From contig NC_061508.1 in NCBI RefSeq assembly GCF_022539505.1, positions 37,132,256 through 37,196,255 of the forward strand: a DNA stretch of 64,000 nt. The letters run 5' to 3'. Within the stretch, counting starts at the first letter, position 1. Each line of letters begins with the position of its first letter. This document shows positions 1 through 12,169 of this stretch, one piece after another. The translations under genes were made by a program, and so were the position numbers. The notes under the pieces were generated by a model that was not told the origin of the DNA, did no database searches, and was given only the letters and a program-made list of their open reading frames with translations. This DNA comes from Lolium rigidum. Taxonomy: Eukaryota; Streptophyta; Magnoliopsida; Poales; Poaceae.

Positions 1-135
1 GACCCGCAGCAAGCAACGGCGGCAGCTCCGAAGGACCAAGTAGAGCAAGAGACACAGGAGTGCAAGCAAGGGTCGACAGAGCAAGGCAAAGCGTGAAGAG
101 ATCATCGGCAGTCCCCGGAGCTTAATGACGAGGAT

Positions 136-1075
136 ATGTGCGGTCTACCGTGCTTCACGAGAAGAGTCCGAAAAACTCGAGTCCCCTCGAGATTCAAGTT
201 ACCCGATCACTTCAAAAGTTCGACGGCCCGCAAGACCCGGAGGACTCGGTTAATTGATTACCTCGAGACGGTGAAGTTAACCGGAGGAACTAGAGCAACA
301 GCGATGCAAAGTATTCAGGTGCACTTAAGTGGAGCCGCACGATCTTGGATCAAAAAACTTCCGCCAGATCCATCGACAACTGGGAAAGTTTCGAGGACGT
401 TTTCGTCAAGAACTTCGGATCCACATGCAAGAAGCCCGCATCGTTGGAAGAGCCGAGGGCGTGTCGACAAAAGCCGATGAGTCAATGAGAAAGTACATCC
501 AAAGGTGGAACATCATAAAAAACTCGCAGAAAATATATCCGACGAGAGAGCAATAGATGCGTTTGTCGCAGGAATCAGGCGCGGAGATTTTGTCGAGGAC
601 TTGGGAAGGACCAATCCAAAAACGAGTATCCGCGTTGATGGAGATAGCAAATAGATGGGCGAGACGGAGAAGACGCTGTCCACAATAAACGACACAGGTC
701 GCCGTAGGAGGACCGTGGTCGAAATTATCGACGAGGCGACGATTTCCTCGGCAATGATCCGAATTACGACGCCCCAGGGCAAATTTCGGCAGGATTTCGG
801 TCAAATACAGGAGGAAGCAACAAAGATGATTATCAGAGAAGCAATGAGCAGCGAGGCGATAATAGGGACGACTCCCGTAACAGGCAAAATAGTGGGCCAA
901 GGTTTCCACGACCTTTTATGTCTCCCGAAGAAATGCTGAACGGACCGTGCCGTATGCACTTCTTCCTCGACAAAGAATGGGAAAAGACAATCGGACACCC
1001 GCGTAAAGATTGTCGAAATTTTCAAGCAATGTTCAGATGTGCGTAAAACGCTCACGCACGAGCAAAGCACGAGAA
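136..1075 (+). pseudogene. gag: J gag remnant (retrotransposon gag domain)
   Basis: Frame-hopping translation gives a typical plant retrotransposon capsid domain. A stretch around 200-360 reads like the conserved start (the 'YLETVKLTGGTRATAMQ' region followed by 'GAARSWIKKLPP'). At 460-660 there is a helical segment with 'MRKYIQRWNII' and an 'AIDAFVAGIR' motif. An Arg/Asp/Asn-rich tail follows at about 660-900, and a His/Cys segment near 950-1040 resembles a nucleocapsid tail. At least three frame changes interrupt it. It would have formed the virus-like particle of the element. It is a pseudogene. Confidence 0.75.
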
Positions 1076-1227
1076 ACCCTCGGGAGCCTAGGAGCGAAGT
1101 TCATCTACCGCCACCTCCCGCGATTACGAAGGCAATCAACACCGACTCGTAATAGCGGCAGCACCTGCACCACCACCCTATGTTGATCCTAACTCCAACG
1201 GAGCAAGCATCGATGATTCGGAAGGGA

Positions 1228-2009
1228 AGGCCATCTAATAGAGCTCAAAAAGTAATCTCACGACAGTGTTTATGGCAGAGAAAATGCCTCCACCAACAAG
1301 CTTGAGTACCTCAATTGGTCGTGGCAAGACATCGGCTTCACCATAGCGGACCACCCGCAGCAAGTTCCTCGACCGTGGCGGCCAGCACTCATTTTGCCGC
1401 CAGCTATCGCAGGATTTGACGTTTCTCGAGTATTCATAGATGGTGGCAAGCAGCTTAAACCTCATGTATGCAGCATACATTGAGGAAGATGAACATATCC
1501 TTAGCAAACCCGAAGCCAACGGACACAAGGTTCCACGGCATCACACCGGAGAAACCAAGTTACCCATTGGGGAAGATCAACCTCGACGTTCAGCTTTGGA
1601 ACCCGAGAAAATTATAGAATCGAGAAACCGGAGTTTGAAGTCGTGGATTTCCCATCGCAAGCACCACGCTTTGTTGGGACGACCAAGCATACGCTAGATT
1701 TATGGCAGTACCACACTATACATACCTGTTATGGAGATTGCCCGGACCCAAGGGACCAATCACGGTCAAAGGGAGTTTTGCCTTAGCCGATAAGTGCGAC
1801 AAGGATTTCCATCGGCTATCGAAACCTTCGGGATGCAAGCTGAATACTTGGCGTCGAAGAGCATGACCGATTACGACGTATTGCCGTACGTCGGAAGGCC
1901 AAATAAAGAATCAACTTTCAACACGAGAAAAATTCTAAGGAGGTGCGGATTCACCCGACAGTATCCAAAAAAGACGACATCCATTGCAAACAACATGGAT
2001 ATCGCATAG
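1228..2009 (+). pseudogene. J aspartic protease region
   Basis: Around 1434-1470 the plus strand encodes 'IDGG(S)SLNLMYA', matching the active-site loop of plant Ty3/gypsy proteases, with the D-G-G variant usual in Tat elements rather than D-S/T-G. 'FEVVDFPS..HALLGRP' at about 1636-1690 is the conserved flap/C-terminal part. The segment to 2009 is the protease-RT linker ('SMTDYDVLP'). Several frameshifts break it. The protease would have cut the Gag-Pol polyprotein. Confidence 0.7.
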
Positions 2010-2935
2010 GAAAGCGCGCTCGTCGAGTTCCTCCGTGAGAACCGGAAAATCTTCGCATGGTGTCCAGCTGACATGCCAGGAGTACCCGTGGAACTTGCCG
2101 AGCACCACCTAAATTTGGATCCAACAAATGAAACCAATCAAACAACCTTGCGGCGTTTTTCGGAACCAAACCGCAAAGCCATGCTATCGAAATAAATCGA
2201 CTAGAGGAAGCTGGTTTTATCGTAGAGATATCTACGAAGCCACATGGGTAGCTAACCCAGTTGATGGTGCCGAAGAAAAACACGACAGTCCTTCGCATGT
2301 GCGTCGACTTCACGTGTCTCAACAAACATTGCCCTAAGGATCACTTTCCCTCCCAAGGATCGATCAAATTATCGACTCCACTGCAGGTTGTGAACGCTCT
2401 TTCCTTTCTGGATGCATACTCGGTTATAACCAGATCAGATTAAAAGAAGATGATGAAGCCAAAACAGCGTTTATTACACCTTACGGCGTGTTTTGCTACA
2501 AGACAATGCCCTTCGGTCTAAAAAATGCGGGAGCAACATATCGCAGGATGATGCGTAGTGTTTAGCAACACAGATTGGGAAAAACGTGCAAGTATACATC
2601 GATGATGTCGTCATAACATCAAAAAAGGGGACAACACCGATCGAGGATCTCAAAGAAACTTTTGACAACCTCGACAAATTCTCGCCTCAAGCCGAACCCG
2701 ACGAAGTGTTCTTTTGGCGTCCCAAACAGGAGAACTTCCGGGGTTTCTAGTTTCAGCAAGAGGGATTGAAGCAAATCCCGACAAAATACAAGCCATAGTA
2801 ACAATGAGGAAGCCAACGAAGTTGAAGGAAATACAACAACCTAACCGGGCGAGTCGCAGACTTTGAGCAGCATTCGTCGCCAGGTTAGGGGAAAAAGCGT
2901 TACCATTTTATGCGCCGATAAAACAAGGAGATAAA
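2010..2935 (+). pseudogene. pol: J reverse transcriptase domain
   Basis: The segment has the RT order: 'LVEFLRENRKIFAW' near 2017-2060, 'LRMCVDFTCLNKHCPKD' at about 2290-2345, 'MPFGLKNAGATY' at about 2507-2540, and the catalytic YIDDVV with its two aspartates at about 2595-2612. A stop codon (TAG) lies just before the catalytic box at about 2564, and frameshifts flank it. The template-copying enzyme is therefore inactive in this copy although the catalytic residues remain. Confidence 0.85.
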
Positions 2936-3850
2936 TTCCAGTGGAACGAAGAAGCCGATAGAGCTTTCGAGGATCCGAAGCGAAAAATCTCGACACCACC
3001 AATCCCGGTAGCTCCAAAGGAAAAGGAACCTCTCCCGCCGTATATTGCAGCTACACCCCAAGTGGTTAGCACGGTGTTAGTTGTCGAAAGAGAAGAAGAA
3101 GGGAAAATCCATGGAGTACAACGACCAGTATACTTCGTGAGCGAAGTCTTGTCGCCCTCAAAACAAAGGTACCCTCAGTACCAAAAGCTAGCATATGGAG
3201 TGTTCACGGCAGCACGGAAATTGCGCCACTATTTTTCGGCACACCCGATCATAGTGGTCAATGAAGCTCCTTTATCAAATATACTCGAACAACCCGTAAG
3301 CTACGGGTCGTGTCTCCCTTTGGGGAATAGAACTTTCCCTCGGGACATCACGTATGAAAAAGAAAAGCAATAAAGTCGCAAATACTACCGGACTTCATCA
3401 CAGAGTGGATGGAGTTGCAAAATACAGGACCCCCGTATTTATCGAGAACCCGGACTATGAACTTCGATGGGTCCAAGAGGCTAGAAGGGGCCGGCGCAGG
3501 AGTAGTACTCATATCACCCGAAGGCGACAAGTTGAAGTACATCCTTCGTATGACGTTCCCTAACGCATCTAACAATGAAGCGGAATATGAGGCTCTCATA
3601 CACGGGATGAAGATGGCGAAAGCACTGCGGAGCAACTCGACTAAAAATCTTTGGCGACTCACAGCTTGGTAGCTCAGCAAGTTATGAACCAATGTGACGC
3701 AATCAATGATAGCATGATGGCATACAAGGAGGTGTACAATGAGCTTGAGAAATTGTTCGATGGATGCGAAGTAAATCATATTAGCAGATTGAGCAACGAC
3801 GAAGCCGACGTTCTTGCAAACATCGGGTCGCAGGTGCCTTGCGGTCCCAC
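2936..3850 (+). pseudogene. J dual RNase H domains
   Basis: The first domain (about 2936-3360) is the Ty3-type RNase H, with 'VVEREEEGKIHGVQRPVYFVSEVLS' followed by 'YPQYQKLAYGVFTAARKLRHYF' at about 3170-3230. The second (about 3450-3850) is the plant-type RNase H acquired by Tat elements. It reads 'NFDGSKRLEGAGAGVVLISP' with the first catalytic Asp, then 'NNEAEYEALIHGMKMA' with the Glu, and ends with 'ISRLSNDEADVLANIGSQ'. The track is broken near 3640 where the central 'GDSQL' motif is out of frame. Dual RNase H supports the Tat assignment. Confidence 0.8.
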
Positions 3851-4129
3851 CAGGTGTATTTTGGGAGGAGATAACAGAGAGATCCACCGAGACGACAAAA
3901 TCAAAAAAGAAGGAGAAGAAACCTCTGGGGCTATCAAGGAGAAGCAAGAGGAAGAAGAAGAAGAGCAAGACCTCGGTCCTAGTAATACGTATACCATGGA
4001 TGCAGCCATACATATCATATATCCTCGTGAAAGAAATACCGGATGATCCAGCTTGAGGCAAGGCGAGTAATTCGACGCTCCAAAGCTTTCACGGTGGTTA
4101 AGGGAGAATTATATAAGCGAAGTATTTCG

Positions 4130-5280
4130 AGGCGTCTTGCAAAGGTGCGTTACACCCGAAGAAGGAAGAATAATTCTAAAGGACGCACATGAAGGAATAT
4201 GTGGCCACCACGCAAGTAGTCGAGCTATCGCAGCCAAGGTTTTTCGGGCAGGATTCTACCGGTTGACAAGCAATAGAGGACGCTAAGGACATAGTACGAA
4301 CTTGCGACGCGTGTCAAAGGTTTGCCGCAAAACCTCACTCTCCAGCAGCAGAGCTAGCACCAATACCTTTGTCATGGCCCTTTGCACAATGGGGACTCGA
4401 CATGGTAGGCAAGTTACACAAATCGTCGCCAGGAGGAAAGGAATACATGCTAGTAGCCGTCGACAAATTCACAAAGTGGATAGAAGCGAAGCCGATAAAT
4501 TCACCGGACGGAGCATCCGCAGTAAAATTCATAAAAGACCTCGTCTTCGGATTTGGAGTGCCCCACAAGCATCGTCACGGTACAACGGCAAGCAACTTCA
4601 CGTCCAATGAATTCAAAGACTATTGCGAAGAGGTGGGTATCAAGCTGAACTTTGCATCAGCTTGCACATCCTCAAACCAATGGGCAAGTCGAGAAAGCCA
4701 ATGGCATCATCTCGCAATGGCATCAAGAAGCGCTTGTTAGGACCACTAGAAAAAGCTCGACATACCCGGCCTCGAAGAACTACCAAGTGTGTTGTGGAGC
4801 ATCCGAACAACTCCAAATACAACTGACACAGAAACTCCATTTTTCTCGGTACATGGAGCCGAAGCAGTATTGCCAATCGAGATAGAGCACAACTCTCCAC
4901 GCGTCGCGGAGTATGATGAAGAAAAGTCGAGAAAAGCGCTAGAAGATGATGTGGACGCACTTGATGAAGCTCGAGATGAAGTATTGTCTCGAGTAACCAA
5001 ATATCAACAGGACTTGAAGAATTACCACGGCCGACGTTTGCGGCCAAGATCTTTTCAGGTGGGCGACCTAGTTCTTCGGCTCACGCAAAAAAGTCATGAA
5101 AAACTCGAGTCACCATGGCTCGGCCCTTACATCGTCACAGAAGTAATCGGAGGAGGAGCATACAGGATAAAGGACAAGAAGACAGGGGTGGAGGAGCCAA
5201 ACCCCTGGAACGTGGCGCAACTCGGAGCGTTTCTACGCCTAGAGTCGAAATATAGTCCTTGTAAAACTTCAATGTACTGA
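4130..5280 (+). pseudogene. J integrase
   Basis: The HHCC zinc-binding region is seen at about 4185-4325 ('HEGICGHHASSRAIA' ... 'CDACQRF'). The catalytic core starts with 'LDMVGKLHKSS' at about 4396 and 'FTKWIEAKPI' at about 4468. The second catalytic Asp region near 4570-4600 is mutated, reading 'HRHGTTASNFTSNEF' where the family has an Asp-Asn/Gly motif. 'QTNGQVEKANG' follows in another frame. The C-terminal segment is open from 4789 to the stop at 5278-5280 and carries 'RSFQVGDLVLR' and 'LESPWLGPYIV', the usual plant gypsy integrase tail. Confidence 0.82.
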
Positions 5281-5700
5281 AACGCCCGCGAGTTTTCAGA
5301 CGCACTCTTTTCCTTTTTCGGGGCACCGAGTGGGGCCGGAGAAGGTTTTTAATGAGGCGGGCTCGCGGTGCTGCAATATAACAAAGATAGTGGCTACATC
5401 ACCTTTTTTCTTTATCAACGTGACCAAAGTCATCGCTCCGACGAATTTCAATATAGTTCATCGATGAAAGAAGGAAAAACCTTGCCTTGGTATTCAAATA
5501 CCTCGTGAGTCAATAAAAATACAAAATAGTACTCAGTAAAAGCTCGGGGGCTCATATTTGCCTTCAAAATATAAATGCCTTGGTCCACAACCTCGCAAAT
5601 ATACAAATATAAAAAGTCACCGAAACACTCTGGGGCTAGACAAACATAGAAATATAATGGTTGCTTTACAATATAGTTATGGACTACAAAGAAGAAATTT
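5281..5700. other. Spacer between J pol and the antisense gene
   Basis: No coding signal on either strand. The text 'AGCTCGGGGGCTCA' (about 5541) and related 'CTCGGGGGCTA' words recur at 10083 and in shorter form later, which is typical of polypurine-like repeats in Tat elements. Confidence 0.5.
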
Positions 5701-8700
5701 CTACAAGAAGAAAATAACTAGTCTTGATTCAAGTATGTCATCAAGAGTAACTCTGTTCTCTTCAGAGAGCAGCACCAAGAAAATCGGCATAATGGCCATC
5801 GGCAAAAAGTCGGCATCCATCCGAAGAAGGTCCTCAATCATTTCTTCGGCTATAGGTGTAACCTTCGTGTTAATCCTATCAACACCAACTCTCCGACGTT
5901 TTACCTTTTTATGAACCCTCTCGACAACTTGGGCAAGGTCAAGCTTCGAGTGGCGGATCCGGAGCATGATAAGGGCAAATCGGCACCAGCTACCAGTTGT
6001 GCTTTGACAAAATCATGGATACTACGAGCATCCTTGAACCTTTCCATCAATTCAGGAAGAGTTTTTGGTGGGACATTCCGAGGAAACATGGAGTTGTAAA
6101 CCATGGATAAGGTTTTGGTACGTAGTGAAGGAAATCACGAGTTTGAGAGGTACGATCCCGAAATCGGTAATTTGGCGGGTCCTCTCCGGAGTGGCCCAAA
6201 ACAAAGAACCATGGTCCAAGGAAAGATTGACAAGGAGGTTTGTCCTAGTGTTTACCCTCTCCTCCTCGGCAGCAGCATCAATAAAGGCACCTATCAACAC
6301 AACGAAGGGACAACCGTTAGAAGACAATAGCATGAAGATGAAAGATATCACAAGACGAGACAAACATACCCGACATATCCGCACCGGCTTCATTCATTAA
6401 CTCGAGCATGAAATTTTCTCGAGTGACCGCTTTTCAGCCTCGAAACAAGCAATCTCCTTAGCAGCCACAGCCTCGCGGGCTTGTTGAAGGGCAACTTTTT
6501 CGGCTTCGGATGATTTACGAGACTGCTCCATCATCACAAGTGTTTGCTTTTTCGCATACTGAAGTTGTTGTCGAAGATCATTCAATTCTTGCGACAAGGT
6601 ATCATCGACAGGTGCAGTATCAGTAACAGTTCTCTCCGCGCGGGAAGAAGGCGAAGCATTGGAAGGAGTAGGAATTGGAGTATAGTTATCAAATATCAAC
6701 TGAAATTTAAACAGAACAACATCAAAAAACAGGCAAAGATAGAGTTCTTCATTAATCTCTTGGGAATAATTACAAGGGCACTACAAGTGGAACTAAGGAA
6801 ATACGTGTCGCCAAAAGACTACTTTGGCGACAAGAGCAAAAGAAGCAAAAGAAAAACAGAGGCATGCAACTAGACCTCCGGCCTTGACGAACTAGGAGTC
6901 GACGTCGGCTTGATCCCGAGATACGCCAAGATTTTCTTCGTATTGGGCTTGGCCGCCTTCATCGTTGACTTCCACCGCGACCGTTCTATCTCGATCGGTG
7001 TCACCAACCTTCGTCCGGCCGAGAGTCCGCCGACTATCAAGCAACCGTAGCAACAGTATTTTCAACGGCCACCTTCATATTCTCATGGCGTATCTTCAGC
7101 CCAAGATCTTCTGATGTATTGAAAAGCTTGGCAAGGTCAAGGAAAGTCGAAGGTTCCTCTTTCTTCGGGAAGAAGTAGGGGAACAACGCCGACAAAGCCC
7201 CACTGGCATTGGCCACGCCTTCACGAATTTCGCGTCCATGGGACTCTAGAAGAGAAAGTGCGTCAAGAAGAGGGTCATTGACGGGCTTTTCCAGGTCAAA
7301 ATCTTGGTTGGTTTGGGCTGCCACACAAGAAAGAACATTAGTCAAAAACCAAGAAACAAGAAATACAAACAAAATAGAAGGGACAAGTGATATTACTCAG
7401 TGTACGTCGACTTTGCGAATTCAAACGCTTGATGATCCCTTGTTCTCGTGCAACCTGTGCAGATTTTTGCTCGTGCAAGGCAGATTCAGCATCTTTGAGC
7501 CTTTGCTGCAATTCTTCGACACTAGCAGCCTTTGCTTTGGCATCATCAGCTTCAGCTCTGGCTTCGCTAGAAGCAAGCTCAGCTTTCTTGCGAGCCGTTT
7601 CACTTTTCTCAAGGTTCCGAGAAAGTGACTCGGCACGTTCGTTAGCTTCTCGCAAGTTTTTCCGTCGAGATGCGGAAAAGAAAAAGAAGAAAGATCAGAA
7701 ATAGCGACAAGCGCTTGGCGTAAAACACCAAGGAAAAACAACAAGTGGAAAAGTCGTACCTTCGGCTCTGTCGGCATACTCGCGGTACCCAATAAATTGG
7801 GACCCGATGCGGATAAGATCCTTGATCATAGGCCGTCAACGAAGAAGAAAAGAAGGGGAAAAACTTCGGCATTACAAAAAGTAAGGCTCCATAAAAGCAA
7901 AAAAGAGGAAAGATGGATCTCGATAAACTTACATCATCCAAGAGCTGCGACGAATAGTTGCTCGGTTGAGGAGGAGGCTCAACGATCATTTCAACCCTTG
8001 CCCTTTTTGGCGAAGGGACAAGGGGGCTCGATGGTGGAGTAGTAGTGACGACGTTTTGTTGGGGAGGCGATGTTTCATCTCCTTCAACTAACGTGTCTGA
8101 AACAAGCACGATGACGTGACGTGCTGGTCCGAGGAGCTACGTCGATGAATCGGTACTTCTTCCTCATCACTAGTAAACAAAAATCGACAAGTACAAAAAG
8201 CAAGACAGAAGTTAAATCTTTCGAGTACATCAAAAAGAGGAGGAGAGATAAAATTGACTTACGAGCCGATGAGGGACTCAAAATAAGGATCATAAGCTGC
8301 CTTCGGATCGAAGGAACAACTTCTTCAGCCTTAGAAATGCCGTAATCCTCGACTTCGGTCCTTTTCCTTTTGTTCTTCGGAGAAACAAGCAGGAGGAAGG
8401 GATTCAGCCGATTCACTAGCTTCAGACTCAACCTCTCTCTCATGAGAAGCCGCAGATTTGTGAGAACCCGCGACTTCACTTCCAGGAACAGAGGAGCCTT
8501 GAGTATCTTCGGCAACAATGCCCATTTCTTCGACTTCTCCATCCTCAGGAAGAGGAGGAAGGGAAGCCATAGTAGGGTGATTCTACAACAAAATAGCGGC
8601 AGAGAGAAAGATAGCGGGATATTAATACAATGAGATGCAGGAAAAATTCAGAACAAGATAAAAAATTCGAGAAGGCAAAATACCTCGGGAGAGGATTAGT

Positions 8701-9714
8701 GGAGCCGTAGGGTTCCACGCGACAAGAGGAAGGAATAGGATCCTTCTTACTCAGCCGAGGTAATTCTTCGAACAAGCTTCTCCAAGTCCTTCACAGAAAG
8801 ATCATTGGAGAGCCTATTGGCGTCATTGGCACCAGAATACGTCCAAAGGGGATTTTTGCGAGCCTGAAGAGGCTGCACTCTAATCCTAAGAAAATAGGCT
8901 ATGATTTGGACACCAGACAACTCTTTTCCTCGAGTATTTTGGAGCTGATGAACACGAGTCATAAGAGCTTCTGTCGCCTTTCTTTCTTCTTCGGAAGCTT
9001 CGGCGTCCCAGGAGTGGCGGCGTTGAATCTTCGCGTTTCCGTCGAAAGGAACTATGTTGTGTTCCACGGAGTTGGCGCTTTCTTCGTGTATATAGAGCCA
9101 CCTCTTGCGCCATCCTTGGACGAGTCGGGAAATTTGACGTCGAAATAATCGACATCGGTTCGGACACAGATAACTACGCCACCTATGTTGTAGGTGGCGT
9201 TGTGAGCGCCATTACGGCGAAGGCGTAAAATGCGTTTCCAGAGAGCCCAATTGGGAGCAACTCCAAGAAAGCATTCGCAAAGTGTGATAAAAATAGAAAT
9301 GTGAAGAATGGAATTGGGGGTCAGCCAGGTGCAGTTGAATCCCATAGACAAAGAGAAGACCGCGGAGGAAATCATGGATTGGGGTAGAGAGGCCGCGGAT
9401 AAGATGATCAACAAAACTAACCCGATACTCCATTGGAGGCTTGGGATAGCTTTCTTCACTCGGGAAAGCGGATGGCGCCTTCCTTCTTCATCGAGCCAAG
9501 CCTTTTCATCAAAGTTGGCGTCTTGGTTGGAGATTTTGGATCTCTCCCACTCAAGATCTTCGCCGGCCATCGCGGACTCGGAGTGCTGTGGCGGGTCAAA
9601 CGCGCACGCGGTGGCATCCACGGCAGCGGATTGAGCAATGTATGCGAGAGCGGGAAATCGGCGAAGATTGGGCGCAGAGGAAGATTTGCGAAGAGGAACA
9701 GGTGAGCGGCGCAA
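5701..9714 (-). pseudogene. J antisense gene: plant gypsy-associated 'transposase_28'-like protein with coiled-coil tail
   Basis: Read on the minus strand from about 9714, or from the internal Met near 9568. The first 220 codons contain the conserved globular domain that annotators call a putative gypsy-type transposon domain ('FNCTWLTPNSILHISIFITLCECFLGV', then 'WALWKRILRLR' and a Tyr/Phe-rich region), continuing in a second frame at 9067-8747. Downstream are long helical, Ala/Glu/Lys-rich coiled coils at 7655-7338 and 6699-6397 and a C-terminal helical part at 6104-5701. The interruptions may be introns plus later frameshifts. Function in the element is not established. Such antisense ORFs sit at this position in Grande/RIRE2-type Tat elements. 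Confidence 0.72.
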
Positions 9715-11009
9715 GCGAGGGGATGAACGGAGGTTGAAGACAGGTTTATATAAGAATTGGGTGAAGCAGTGTACCGTTGGATGAGGAAATCGTGTGGTGA
9801 GAATTGATCTTCTAGTAACAAGGGCAAAAAAGTATTTTTACTGGGATAGGCGTTACCGTACGTGCACCAGAAAAAGCGGAGGACGTGTGTCCCCCACTTG
9901 CACGACGTGTCAACATGGTGGGAACGATGGACCCACAAAGCAGAAAAATATCGACCATTGATAGAGTTGAAGAAAATTTGCCAAGGAAAAATATGTCGAC
10001 AAGAGAAAGGAGAATGGCGACAGGATAAGTTATTTGAATGCATCGGGAGCCTTTGGTCAGAAACAAGTTTTTGCCCAAATGCTCGGGGGCTACTTCGAAA
10101 AAAGAAAAATTTCGACAATGGCAAATATAGAAAATGTTGAGCCTACAAGTCAAGCACAAGTTCTTGGCCGTAGCCTCGGGGCTACTCCCATCGTGAGCGC
10201 TCGTTCGCGCACCCGATAAATAAAAAAAAAGAGAGAGAAAAAAAGAAAGAGAGAAGAAGAAGGAGGAAAGAATATCAGGAGATAATGGCAATATAGTGAC
10301 AAGGTGGACTAAAATGTTGAGCCTACAACCAAGCACAAGTTCTTGGTCAGTAGCCTCGGGGCTACTCCCATCGGGAACGCCGTTCGCGTGCCCGATGAAA
10401 TTAACAAAGGAAAAATAGAACAAGCAAGAGAGTATATTTCGAGTTATCATTAACTCTCCATATACTCCCATCGGGAAAGCAATATAAGTCATATTTGACT
10501 CAATAAAATGTGCCATTCCAACAGCCGGAAAAGCACTCGACAATATATTCTCGGAACGCCGAAGTTGCGATCAATTTTCGAATGCCGCAAAATTGCGAAG
10601 GTAAGACCCCGGACCTATTCTCGCCGGGCGTGGCATCGCCGAAGACCGCGCTCGCTACTTTTATCCGTATCAACGGATACGAAGAAAAATCCTAACGGAC
10701 GCGTTAGGTACTCGATAAATTTAACCGGGACTCGACAGAATGGTAAGACCTTAAGCGGCGCTCGTCGAAGTTTACACCGCTATCCCGAAATCATGTCCAG
10801 GGACGTGATTTTGAAGTAGGTTTTTGCGGATTGCCACTAGAGCAGCTTAACTAGTACCCGATCCGTCGATGAACTAGCCCCAACTACCAATATCCCCGTA
10901 CAATATAGAATTTTATGAAAAAAAGTATAAAAGTTAAGAGCTTTCGAGTAAAAATAAACAGTGGAGATTTTCCTTGATTCTACGATTCAAGCAAAATCTC
11001 GGGGCTACT
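9715..11009. other. J 3' non-coding region with direct repeats
   Basis: No coding signal. It holds the presumed promoter side of the antisense gene (9715-9850), purine-rich runs (10219-10275) and two copies of an approximately 85-bp repeat listed separately. It ends in 'AATCTCGGGGCTACT' (10995-11009), a plausible polypurine tract just before the LTR. Confidence 0.6.
10132..10400 (+). repeat. Two direct copies of an ~85-bp motif upstream of the J 3' LTR
   Basis: The first copy (about 10132-10217) and second copy (about 10313-10398) share 'AATGTTGAGCCTACAA', 'CAAGCACAAGTTCTTGG' and 'TAGCCTCGGGGCTACTCCC', and each ends in a cytosine-rich 'CCCGAT'. They are spaced about 180 bp apart. Each contains a polypurine-like 'CCTCGGGGCTAC', as does the true LTR border. 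Confidence 0.75.
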
Positions 11010-11393
11010 CGACATAGGCATCCCAAATGGGCCTGCCTAATATAGTACCCGGGGTTTATTGAAGGCCCACTACCGGAAGAATAAGAAGACTCGAGAGCCC
11101 AAGATGTAGTTAAGGAAAAGATAGAGTTGTAATAAGAAGTGTTATTTGTAATCCGGCGGGATGAGTTAGAAACCGTCCCGGACTCGTAATCCTTGTATAG
11201 CACGAATCCCTCGGCTCCACCTATATAAAGGGGGGTCGAGGGACGAGAAGATCATCGAATCATTGTCTGCAAACCCTAGTTTTCATATTCGTCGAGTACT
11301 TTTCGGCTGAAACCTTCGAGATCTACTTGCCCTCTACTTCTAACTAAACCCTAGCCTACAATCCATAGGCATTGACAAGTTAATCCCTTGTCA
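11010..11393 (+). repeat. J 3' LTR
   Basis: Begins after the polypurine-like tract with CGACATAGG, probably TGACATAGG with T changed to C, and ends in CTTGTCA, giving a TGACA/TGTCA inverted terminal pair. Length is 384 bp, in the range of RIRE2-like Tat LTRs. A TATA box 'CTATATAAAGG' lies at about 11220-11231, after which R/U5 continues for about 160 bp. The start is inferred because the 5' LTR is outside the window. Confidence 0.6.
11220..11231 (+). promoter_or_regulatory. TATA box of J LTR promoter
   Basis: CTATATAAAGGG is a strong plant TATA box. It lies about 160 bp before the LTR 3' end, as expected for the U3/R boundary. Confidence 0.65.
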
Positions 11394-11876
11394 TTCACTG
11401 CTAACAAAGTTGTTTCACACATCGGGCTTTTATAAGTTTCTTTGCACTTTTTGTGGCGTACCACTCTTAAACAAGGGGTGAATATTTACCAACTTCCAAA
11501 TCCAAGATTTAGGGAAAGATACACACGCACGATGACAGCTCTGTCACCGCCAACTCTATGTGCTTTGATTAGTGTTACGACGCCTCGCGTTGCACACGGC
11601 TTAGTTTCGGTTGACCACGCCCATATCCGCTTCAGACATAAAGGACCATTGAGGTCCGACCCTATCATCGTCTTCAATAATGGTGTCAAGTGAATTCTGA
11701 GCAGCTGCTTGCTCTTAACGCTTCTTCTTATTGACCTCTGGGTAAACCCCAATCCTCTCTAATTGTATGTTAGTAGGCTTGTGTTTATGCATAGTAGTTG
11801 GTATAGTCATGCAGCTGTGTATATTGTGTATATTGTCTCGCTGGATTAGATATTAATTTATTTTGCCGATAGAAAA
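11394..11876. other. Unassigned interval
   Basis: Apart from short open frames without recognisable domains I see nothing. It may be the former insertion site DNA of J. Confidence 0.5.
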
Positions 11877-11878
11877 TA

Positions 11879-12106
11879 CTCCATCTATTCTGAAATACTC
11901 TACAGTTTAGGTCTAAATTTTGTTCTAAATGAGTCTACATTTTAGCTTTGTAATTAAGAACGACACAGAAAACGAAGGACCCCTGCTTTTTCTATTGGAT
12001 GTCACTACTTTCATTGTTGGATGGATTGGTTGAAGCAGTACTAATAAATGTAGTACTAGCTTGTCTGGTTTTTTCTAGTATGTAGACTAAATCAGAATGG
12101 AATGAG
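11879..12106. mobile_element. Stowaway-like MITE (mariner type)
   Basis: The ends form imperfect terminal inverted repeats. The left reads 'CTCCATCTATTCTGAAATAC' and the right, reverse complemented, reads 'CTCATTCCATTCTGATTTAG', both continuing to 'TCTACA'. A TA dinucleotide flanks both sides (11877-11878 and 12107-12108), the mariner target duplication. It is 228 bp, AT-rich and non-coding. The ends match the CTCCCTCCGT-type terminus of cereal Stowaway elements with a few changes. Confidence 0.8.
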
Positions 12107-12169
12107 TATTTATTTAGTTGGCCCGGTAATAAATATTTATTTAGTTGGTCGTCATTCATAGTTTTATTT

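Larger units (their letters stand above)
1..11393 (+). mobile_element. Element J: decayed Tat-lineage Ty3/gypsy retrotransposon, 5' end outside window
   Basis: Recognisable in order on the plus strand are gag, aspartic protease, reverse transcriptase, RNase H, a second plant-type RNase H, integrase, then a long antisense gene and a short LTR. The second RNase H domain and an antisense gene between pol and the 3' LTR are traits of the Tat group of plant Ty3/gypsy elements. The reading frame is broken by many frameshifts and stops, so the copy is dead. The 5' LTR lies upstream of base 1, so target duplication and LTR divergence cannot be checked here. Confidence 0.88.
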
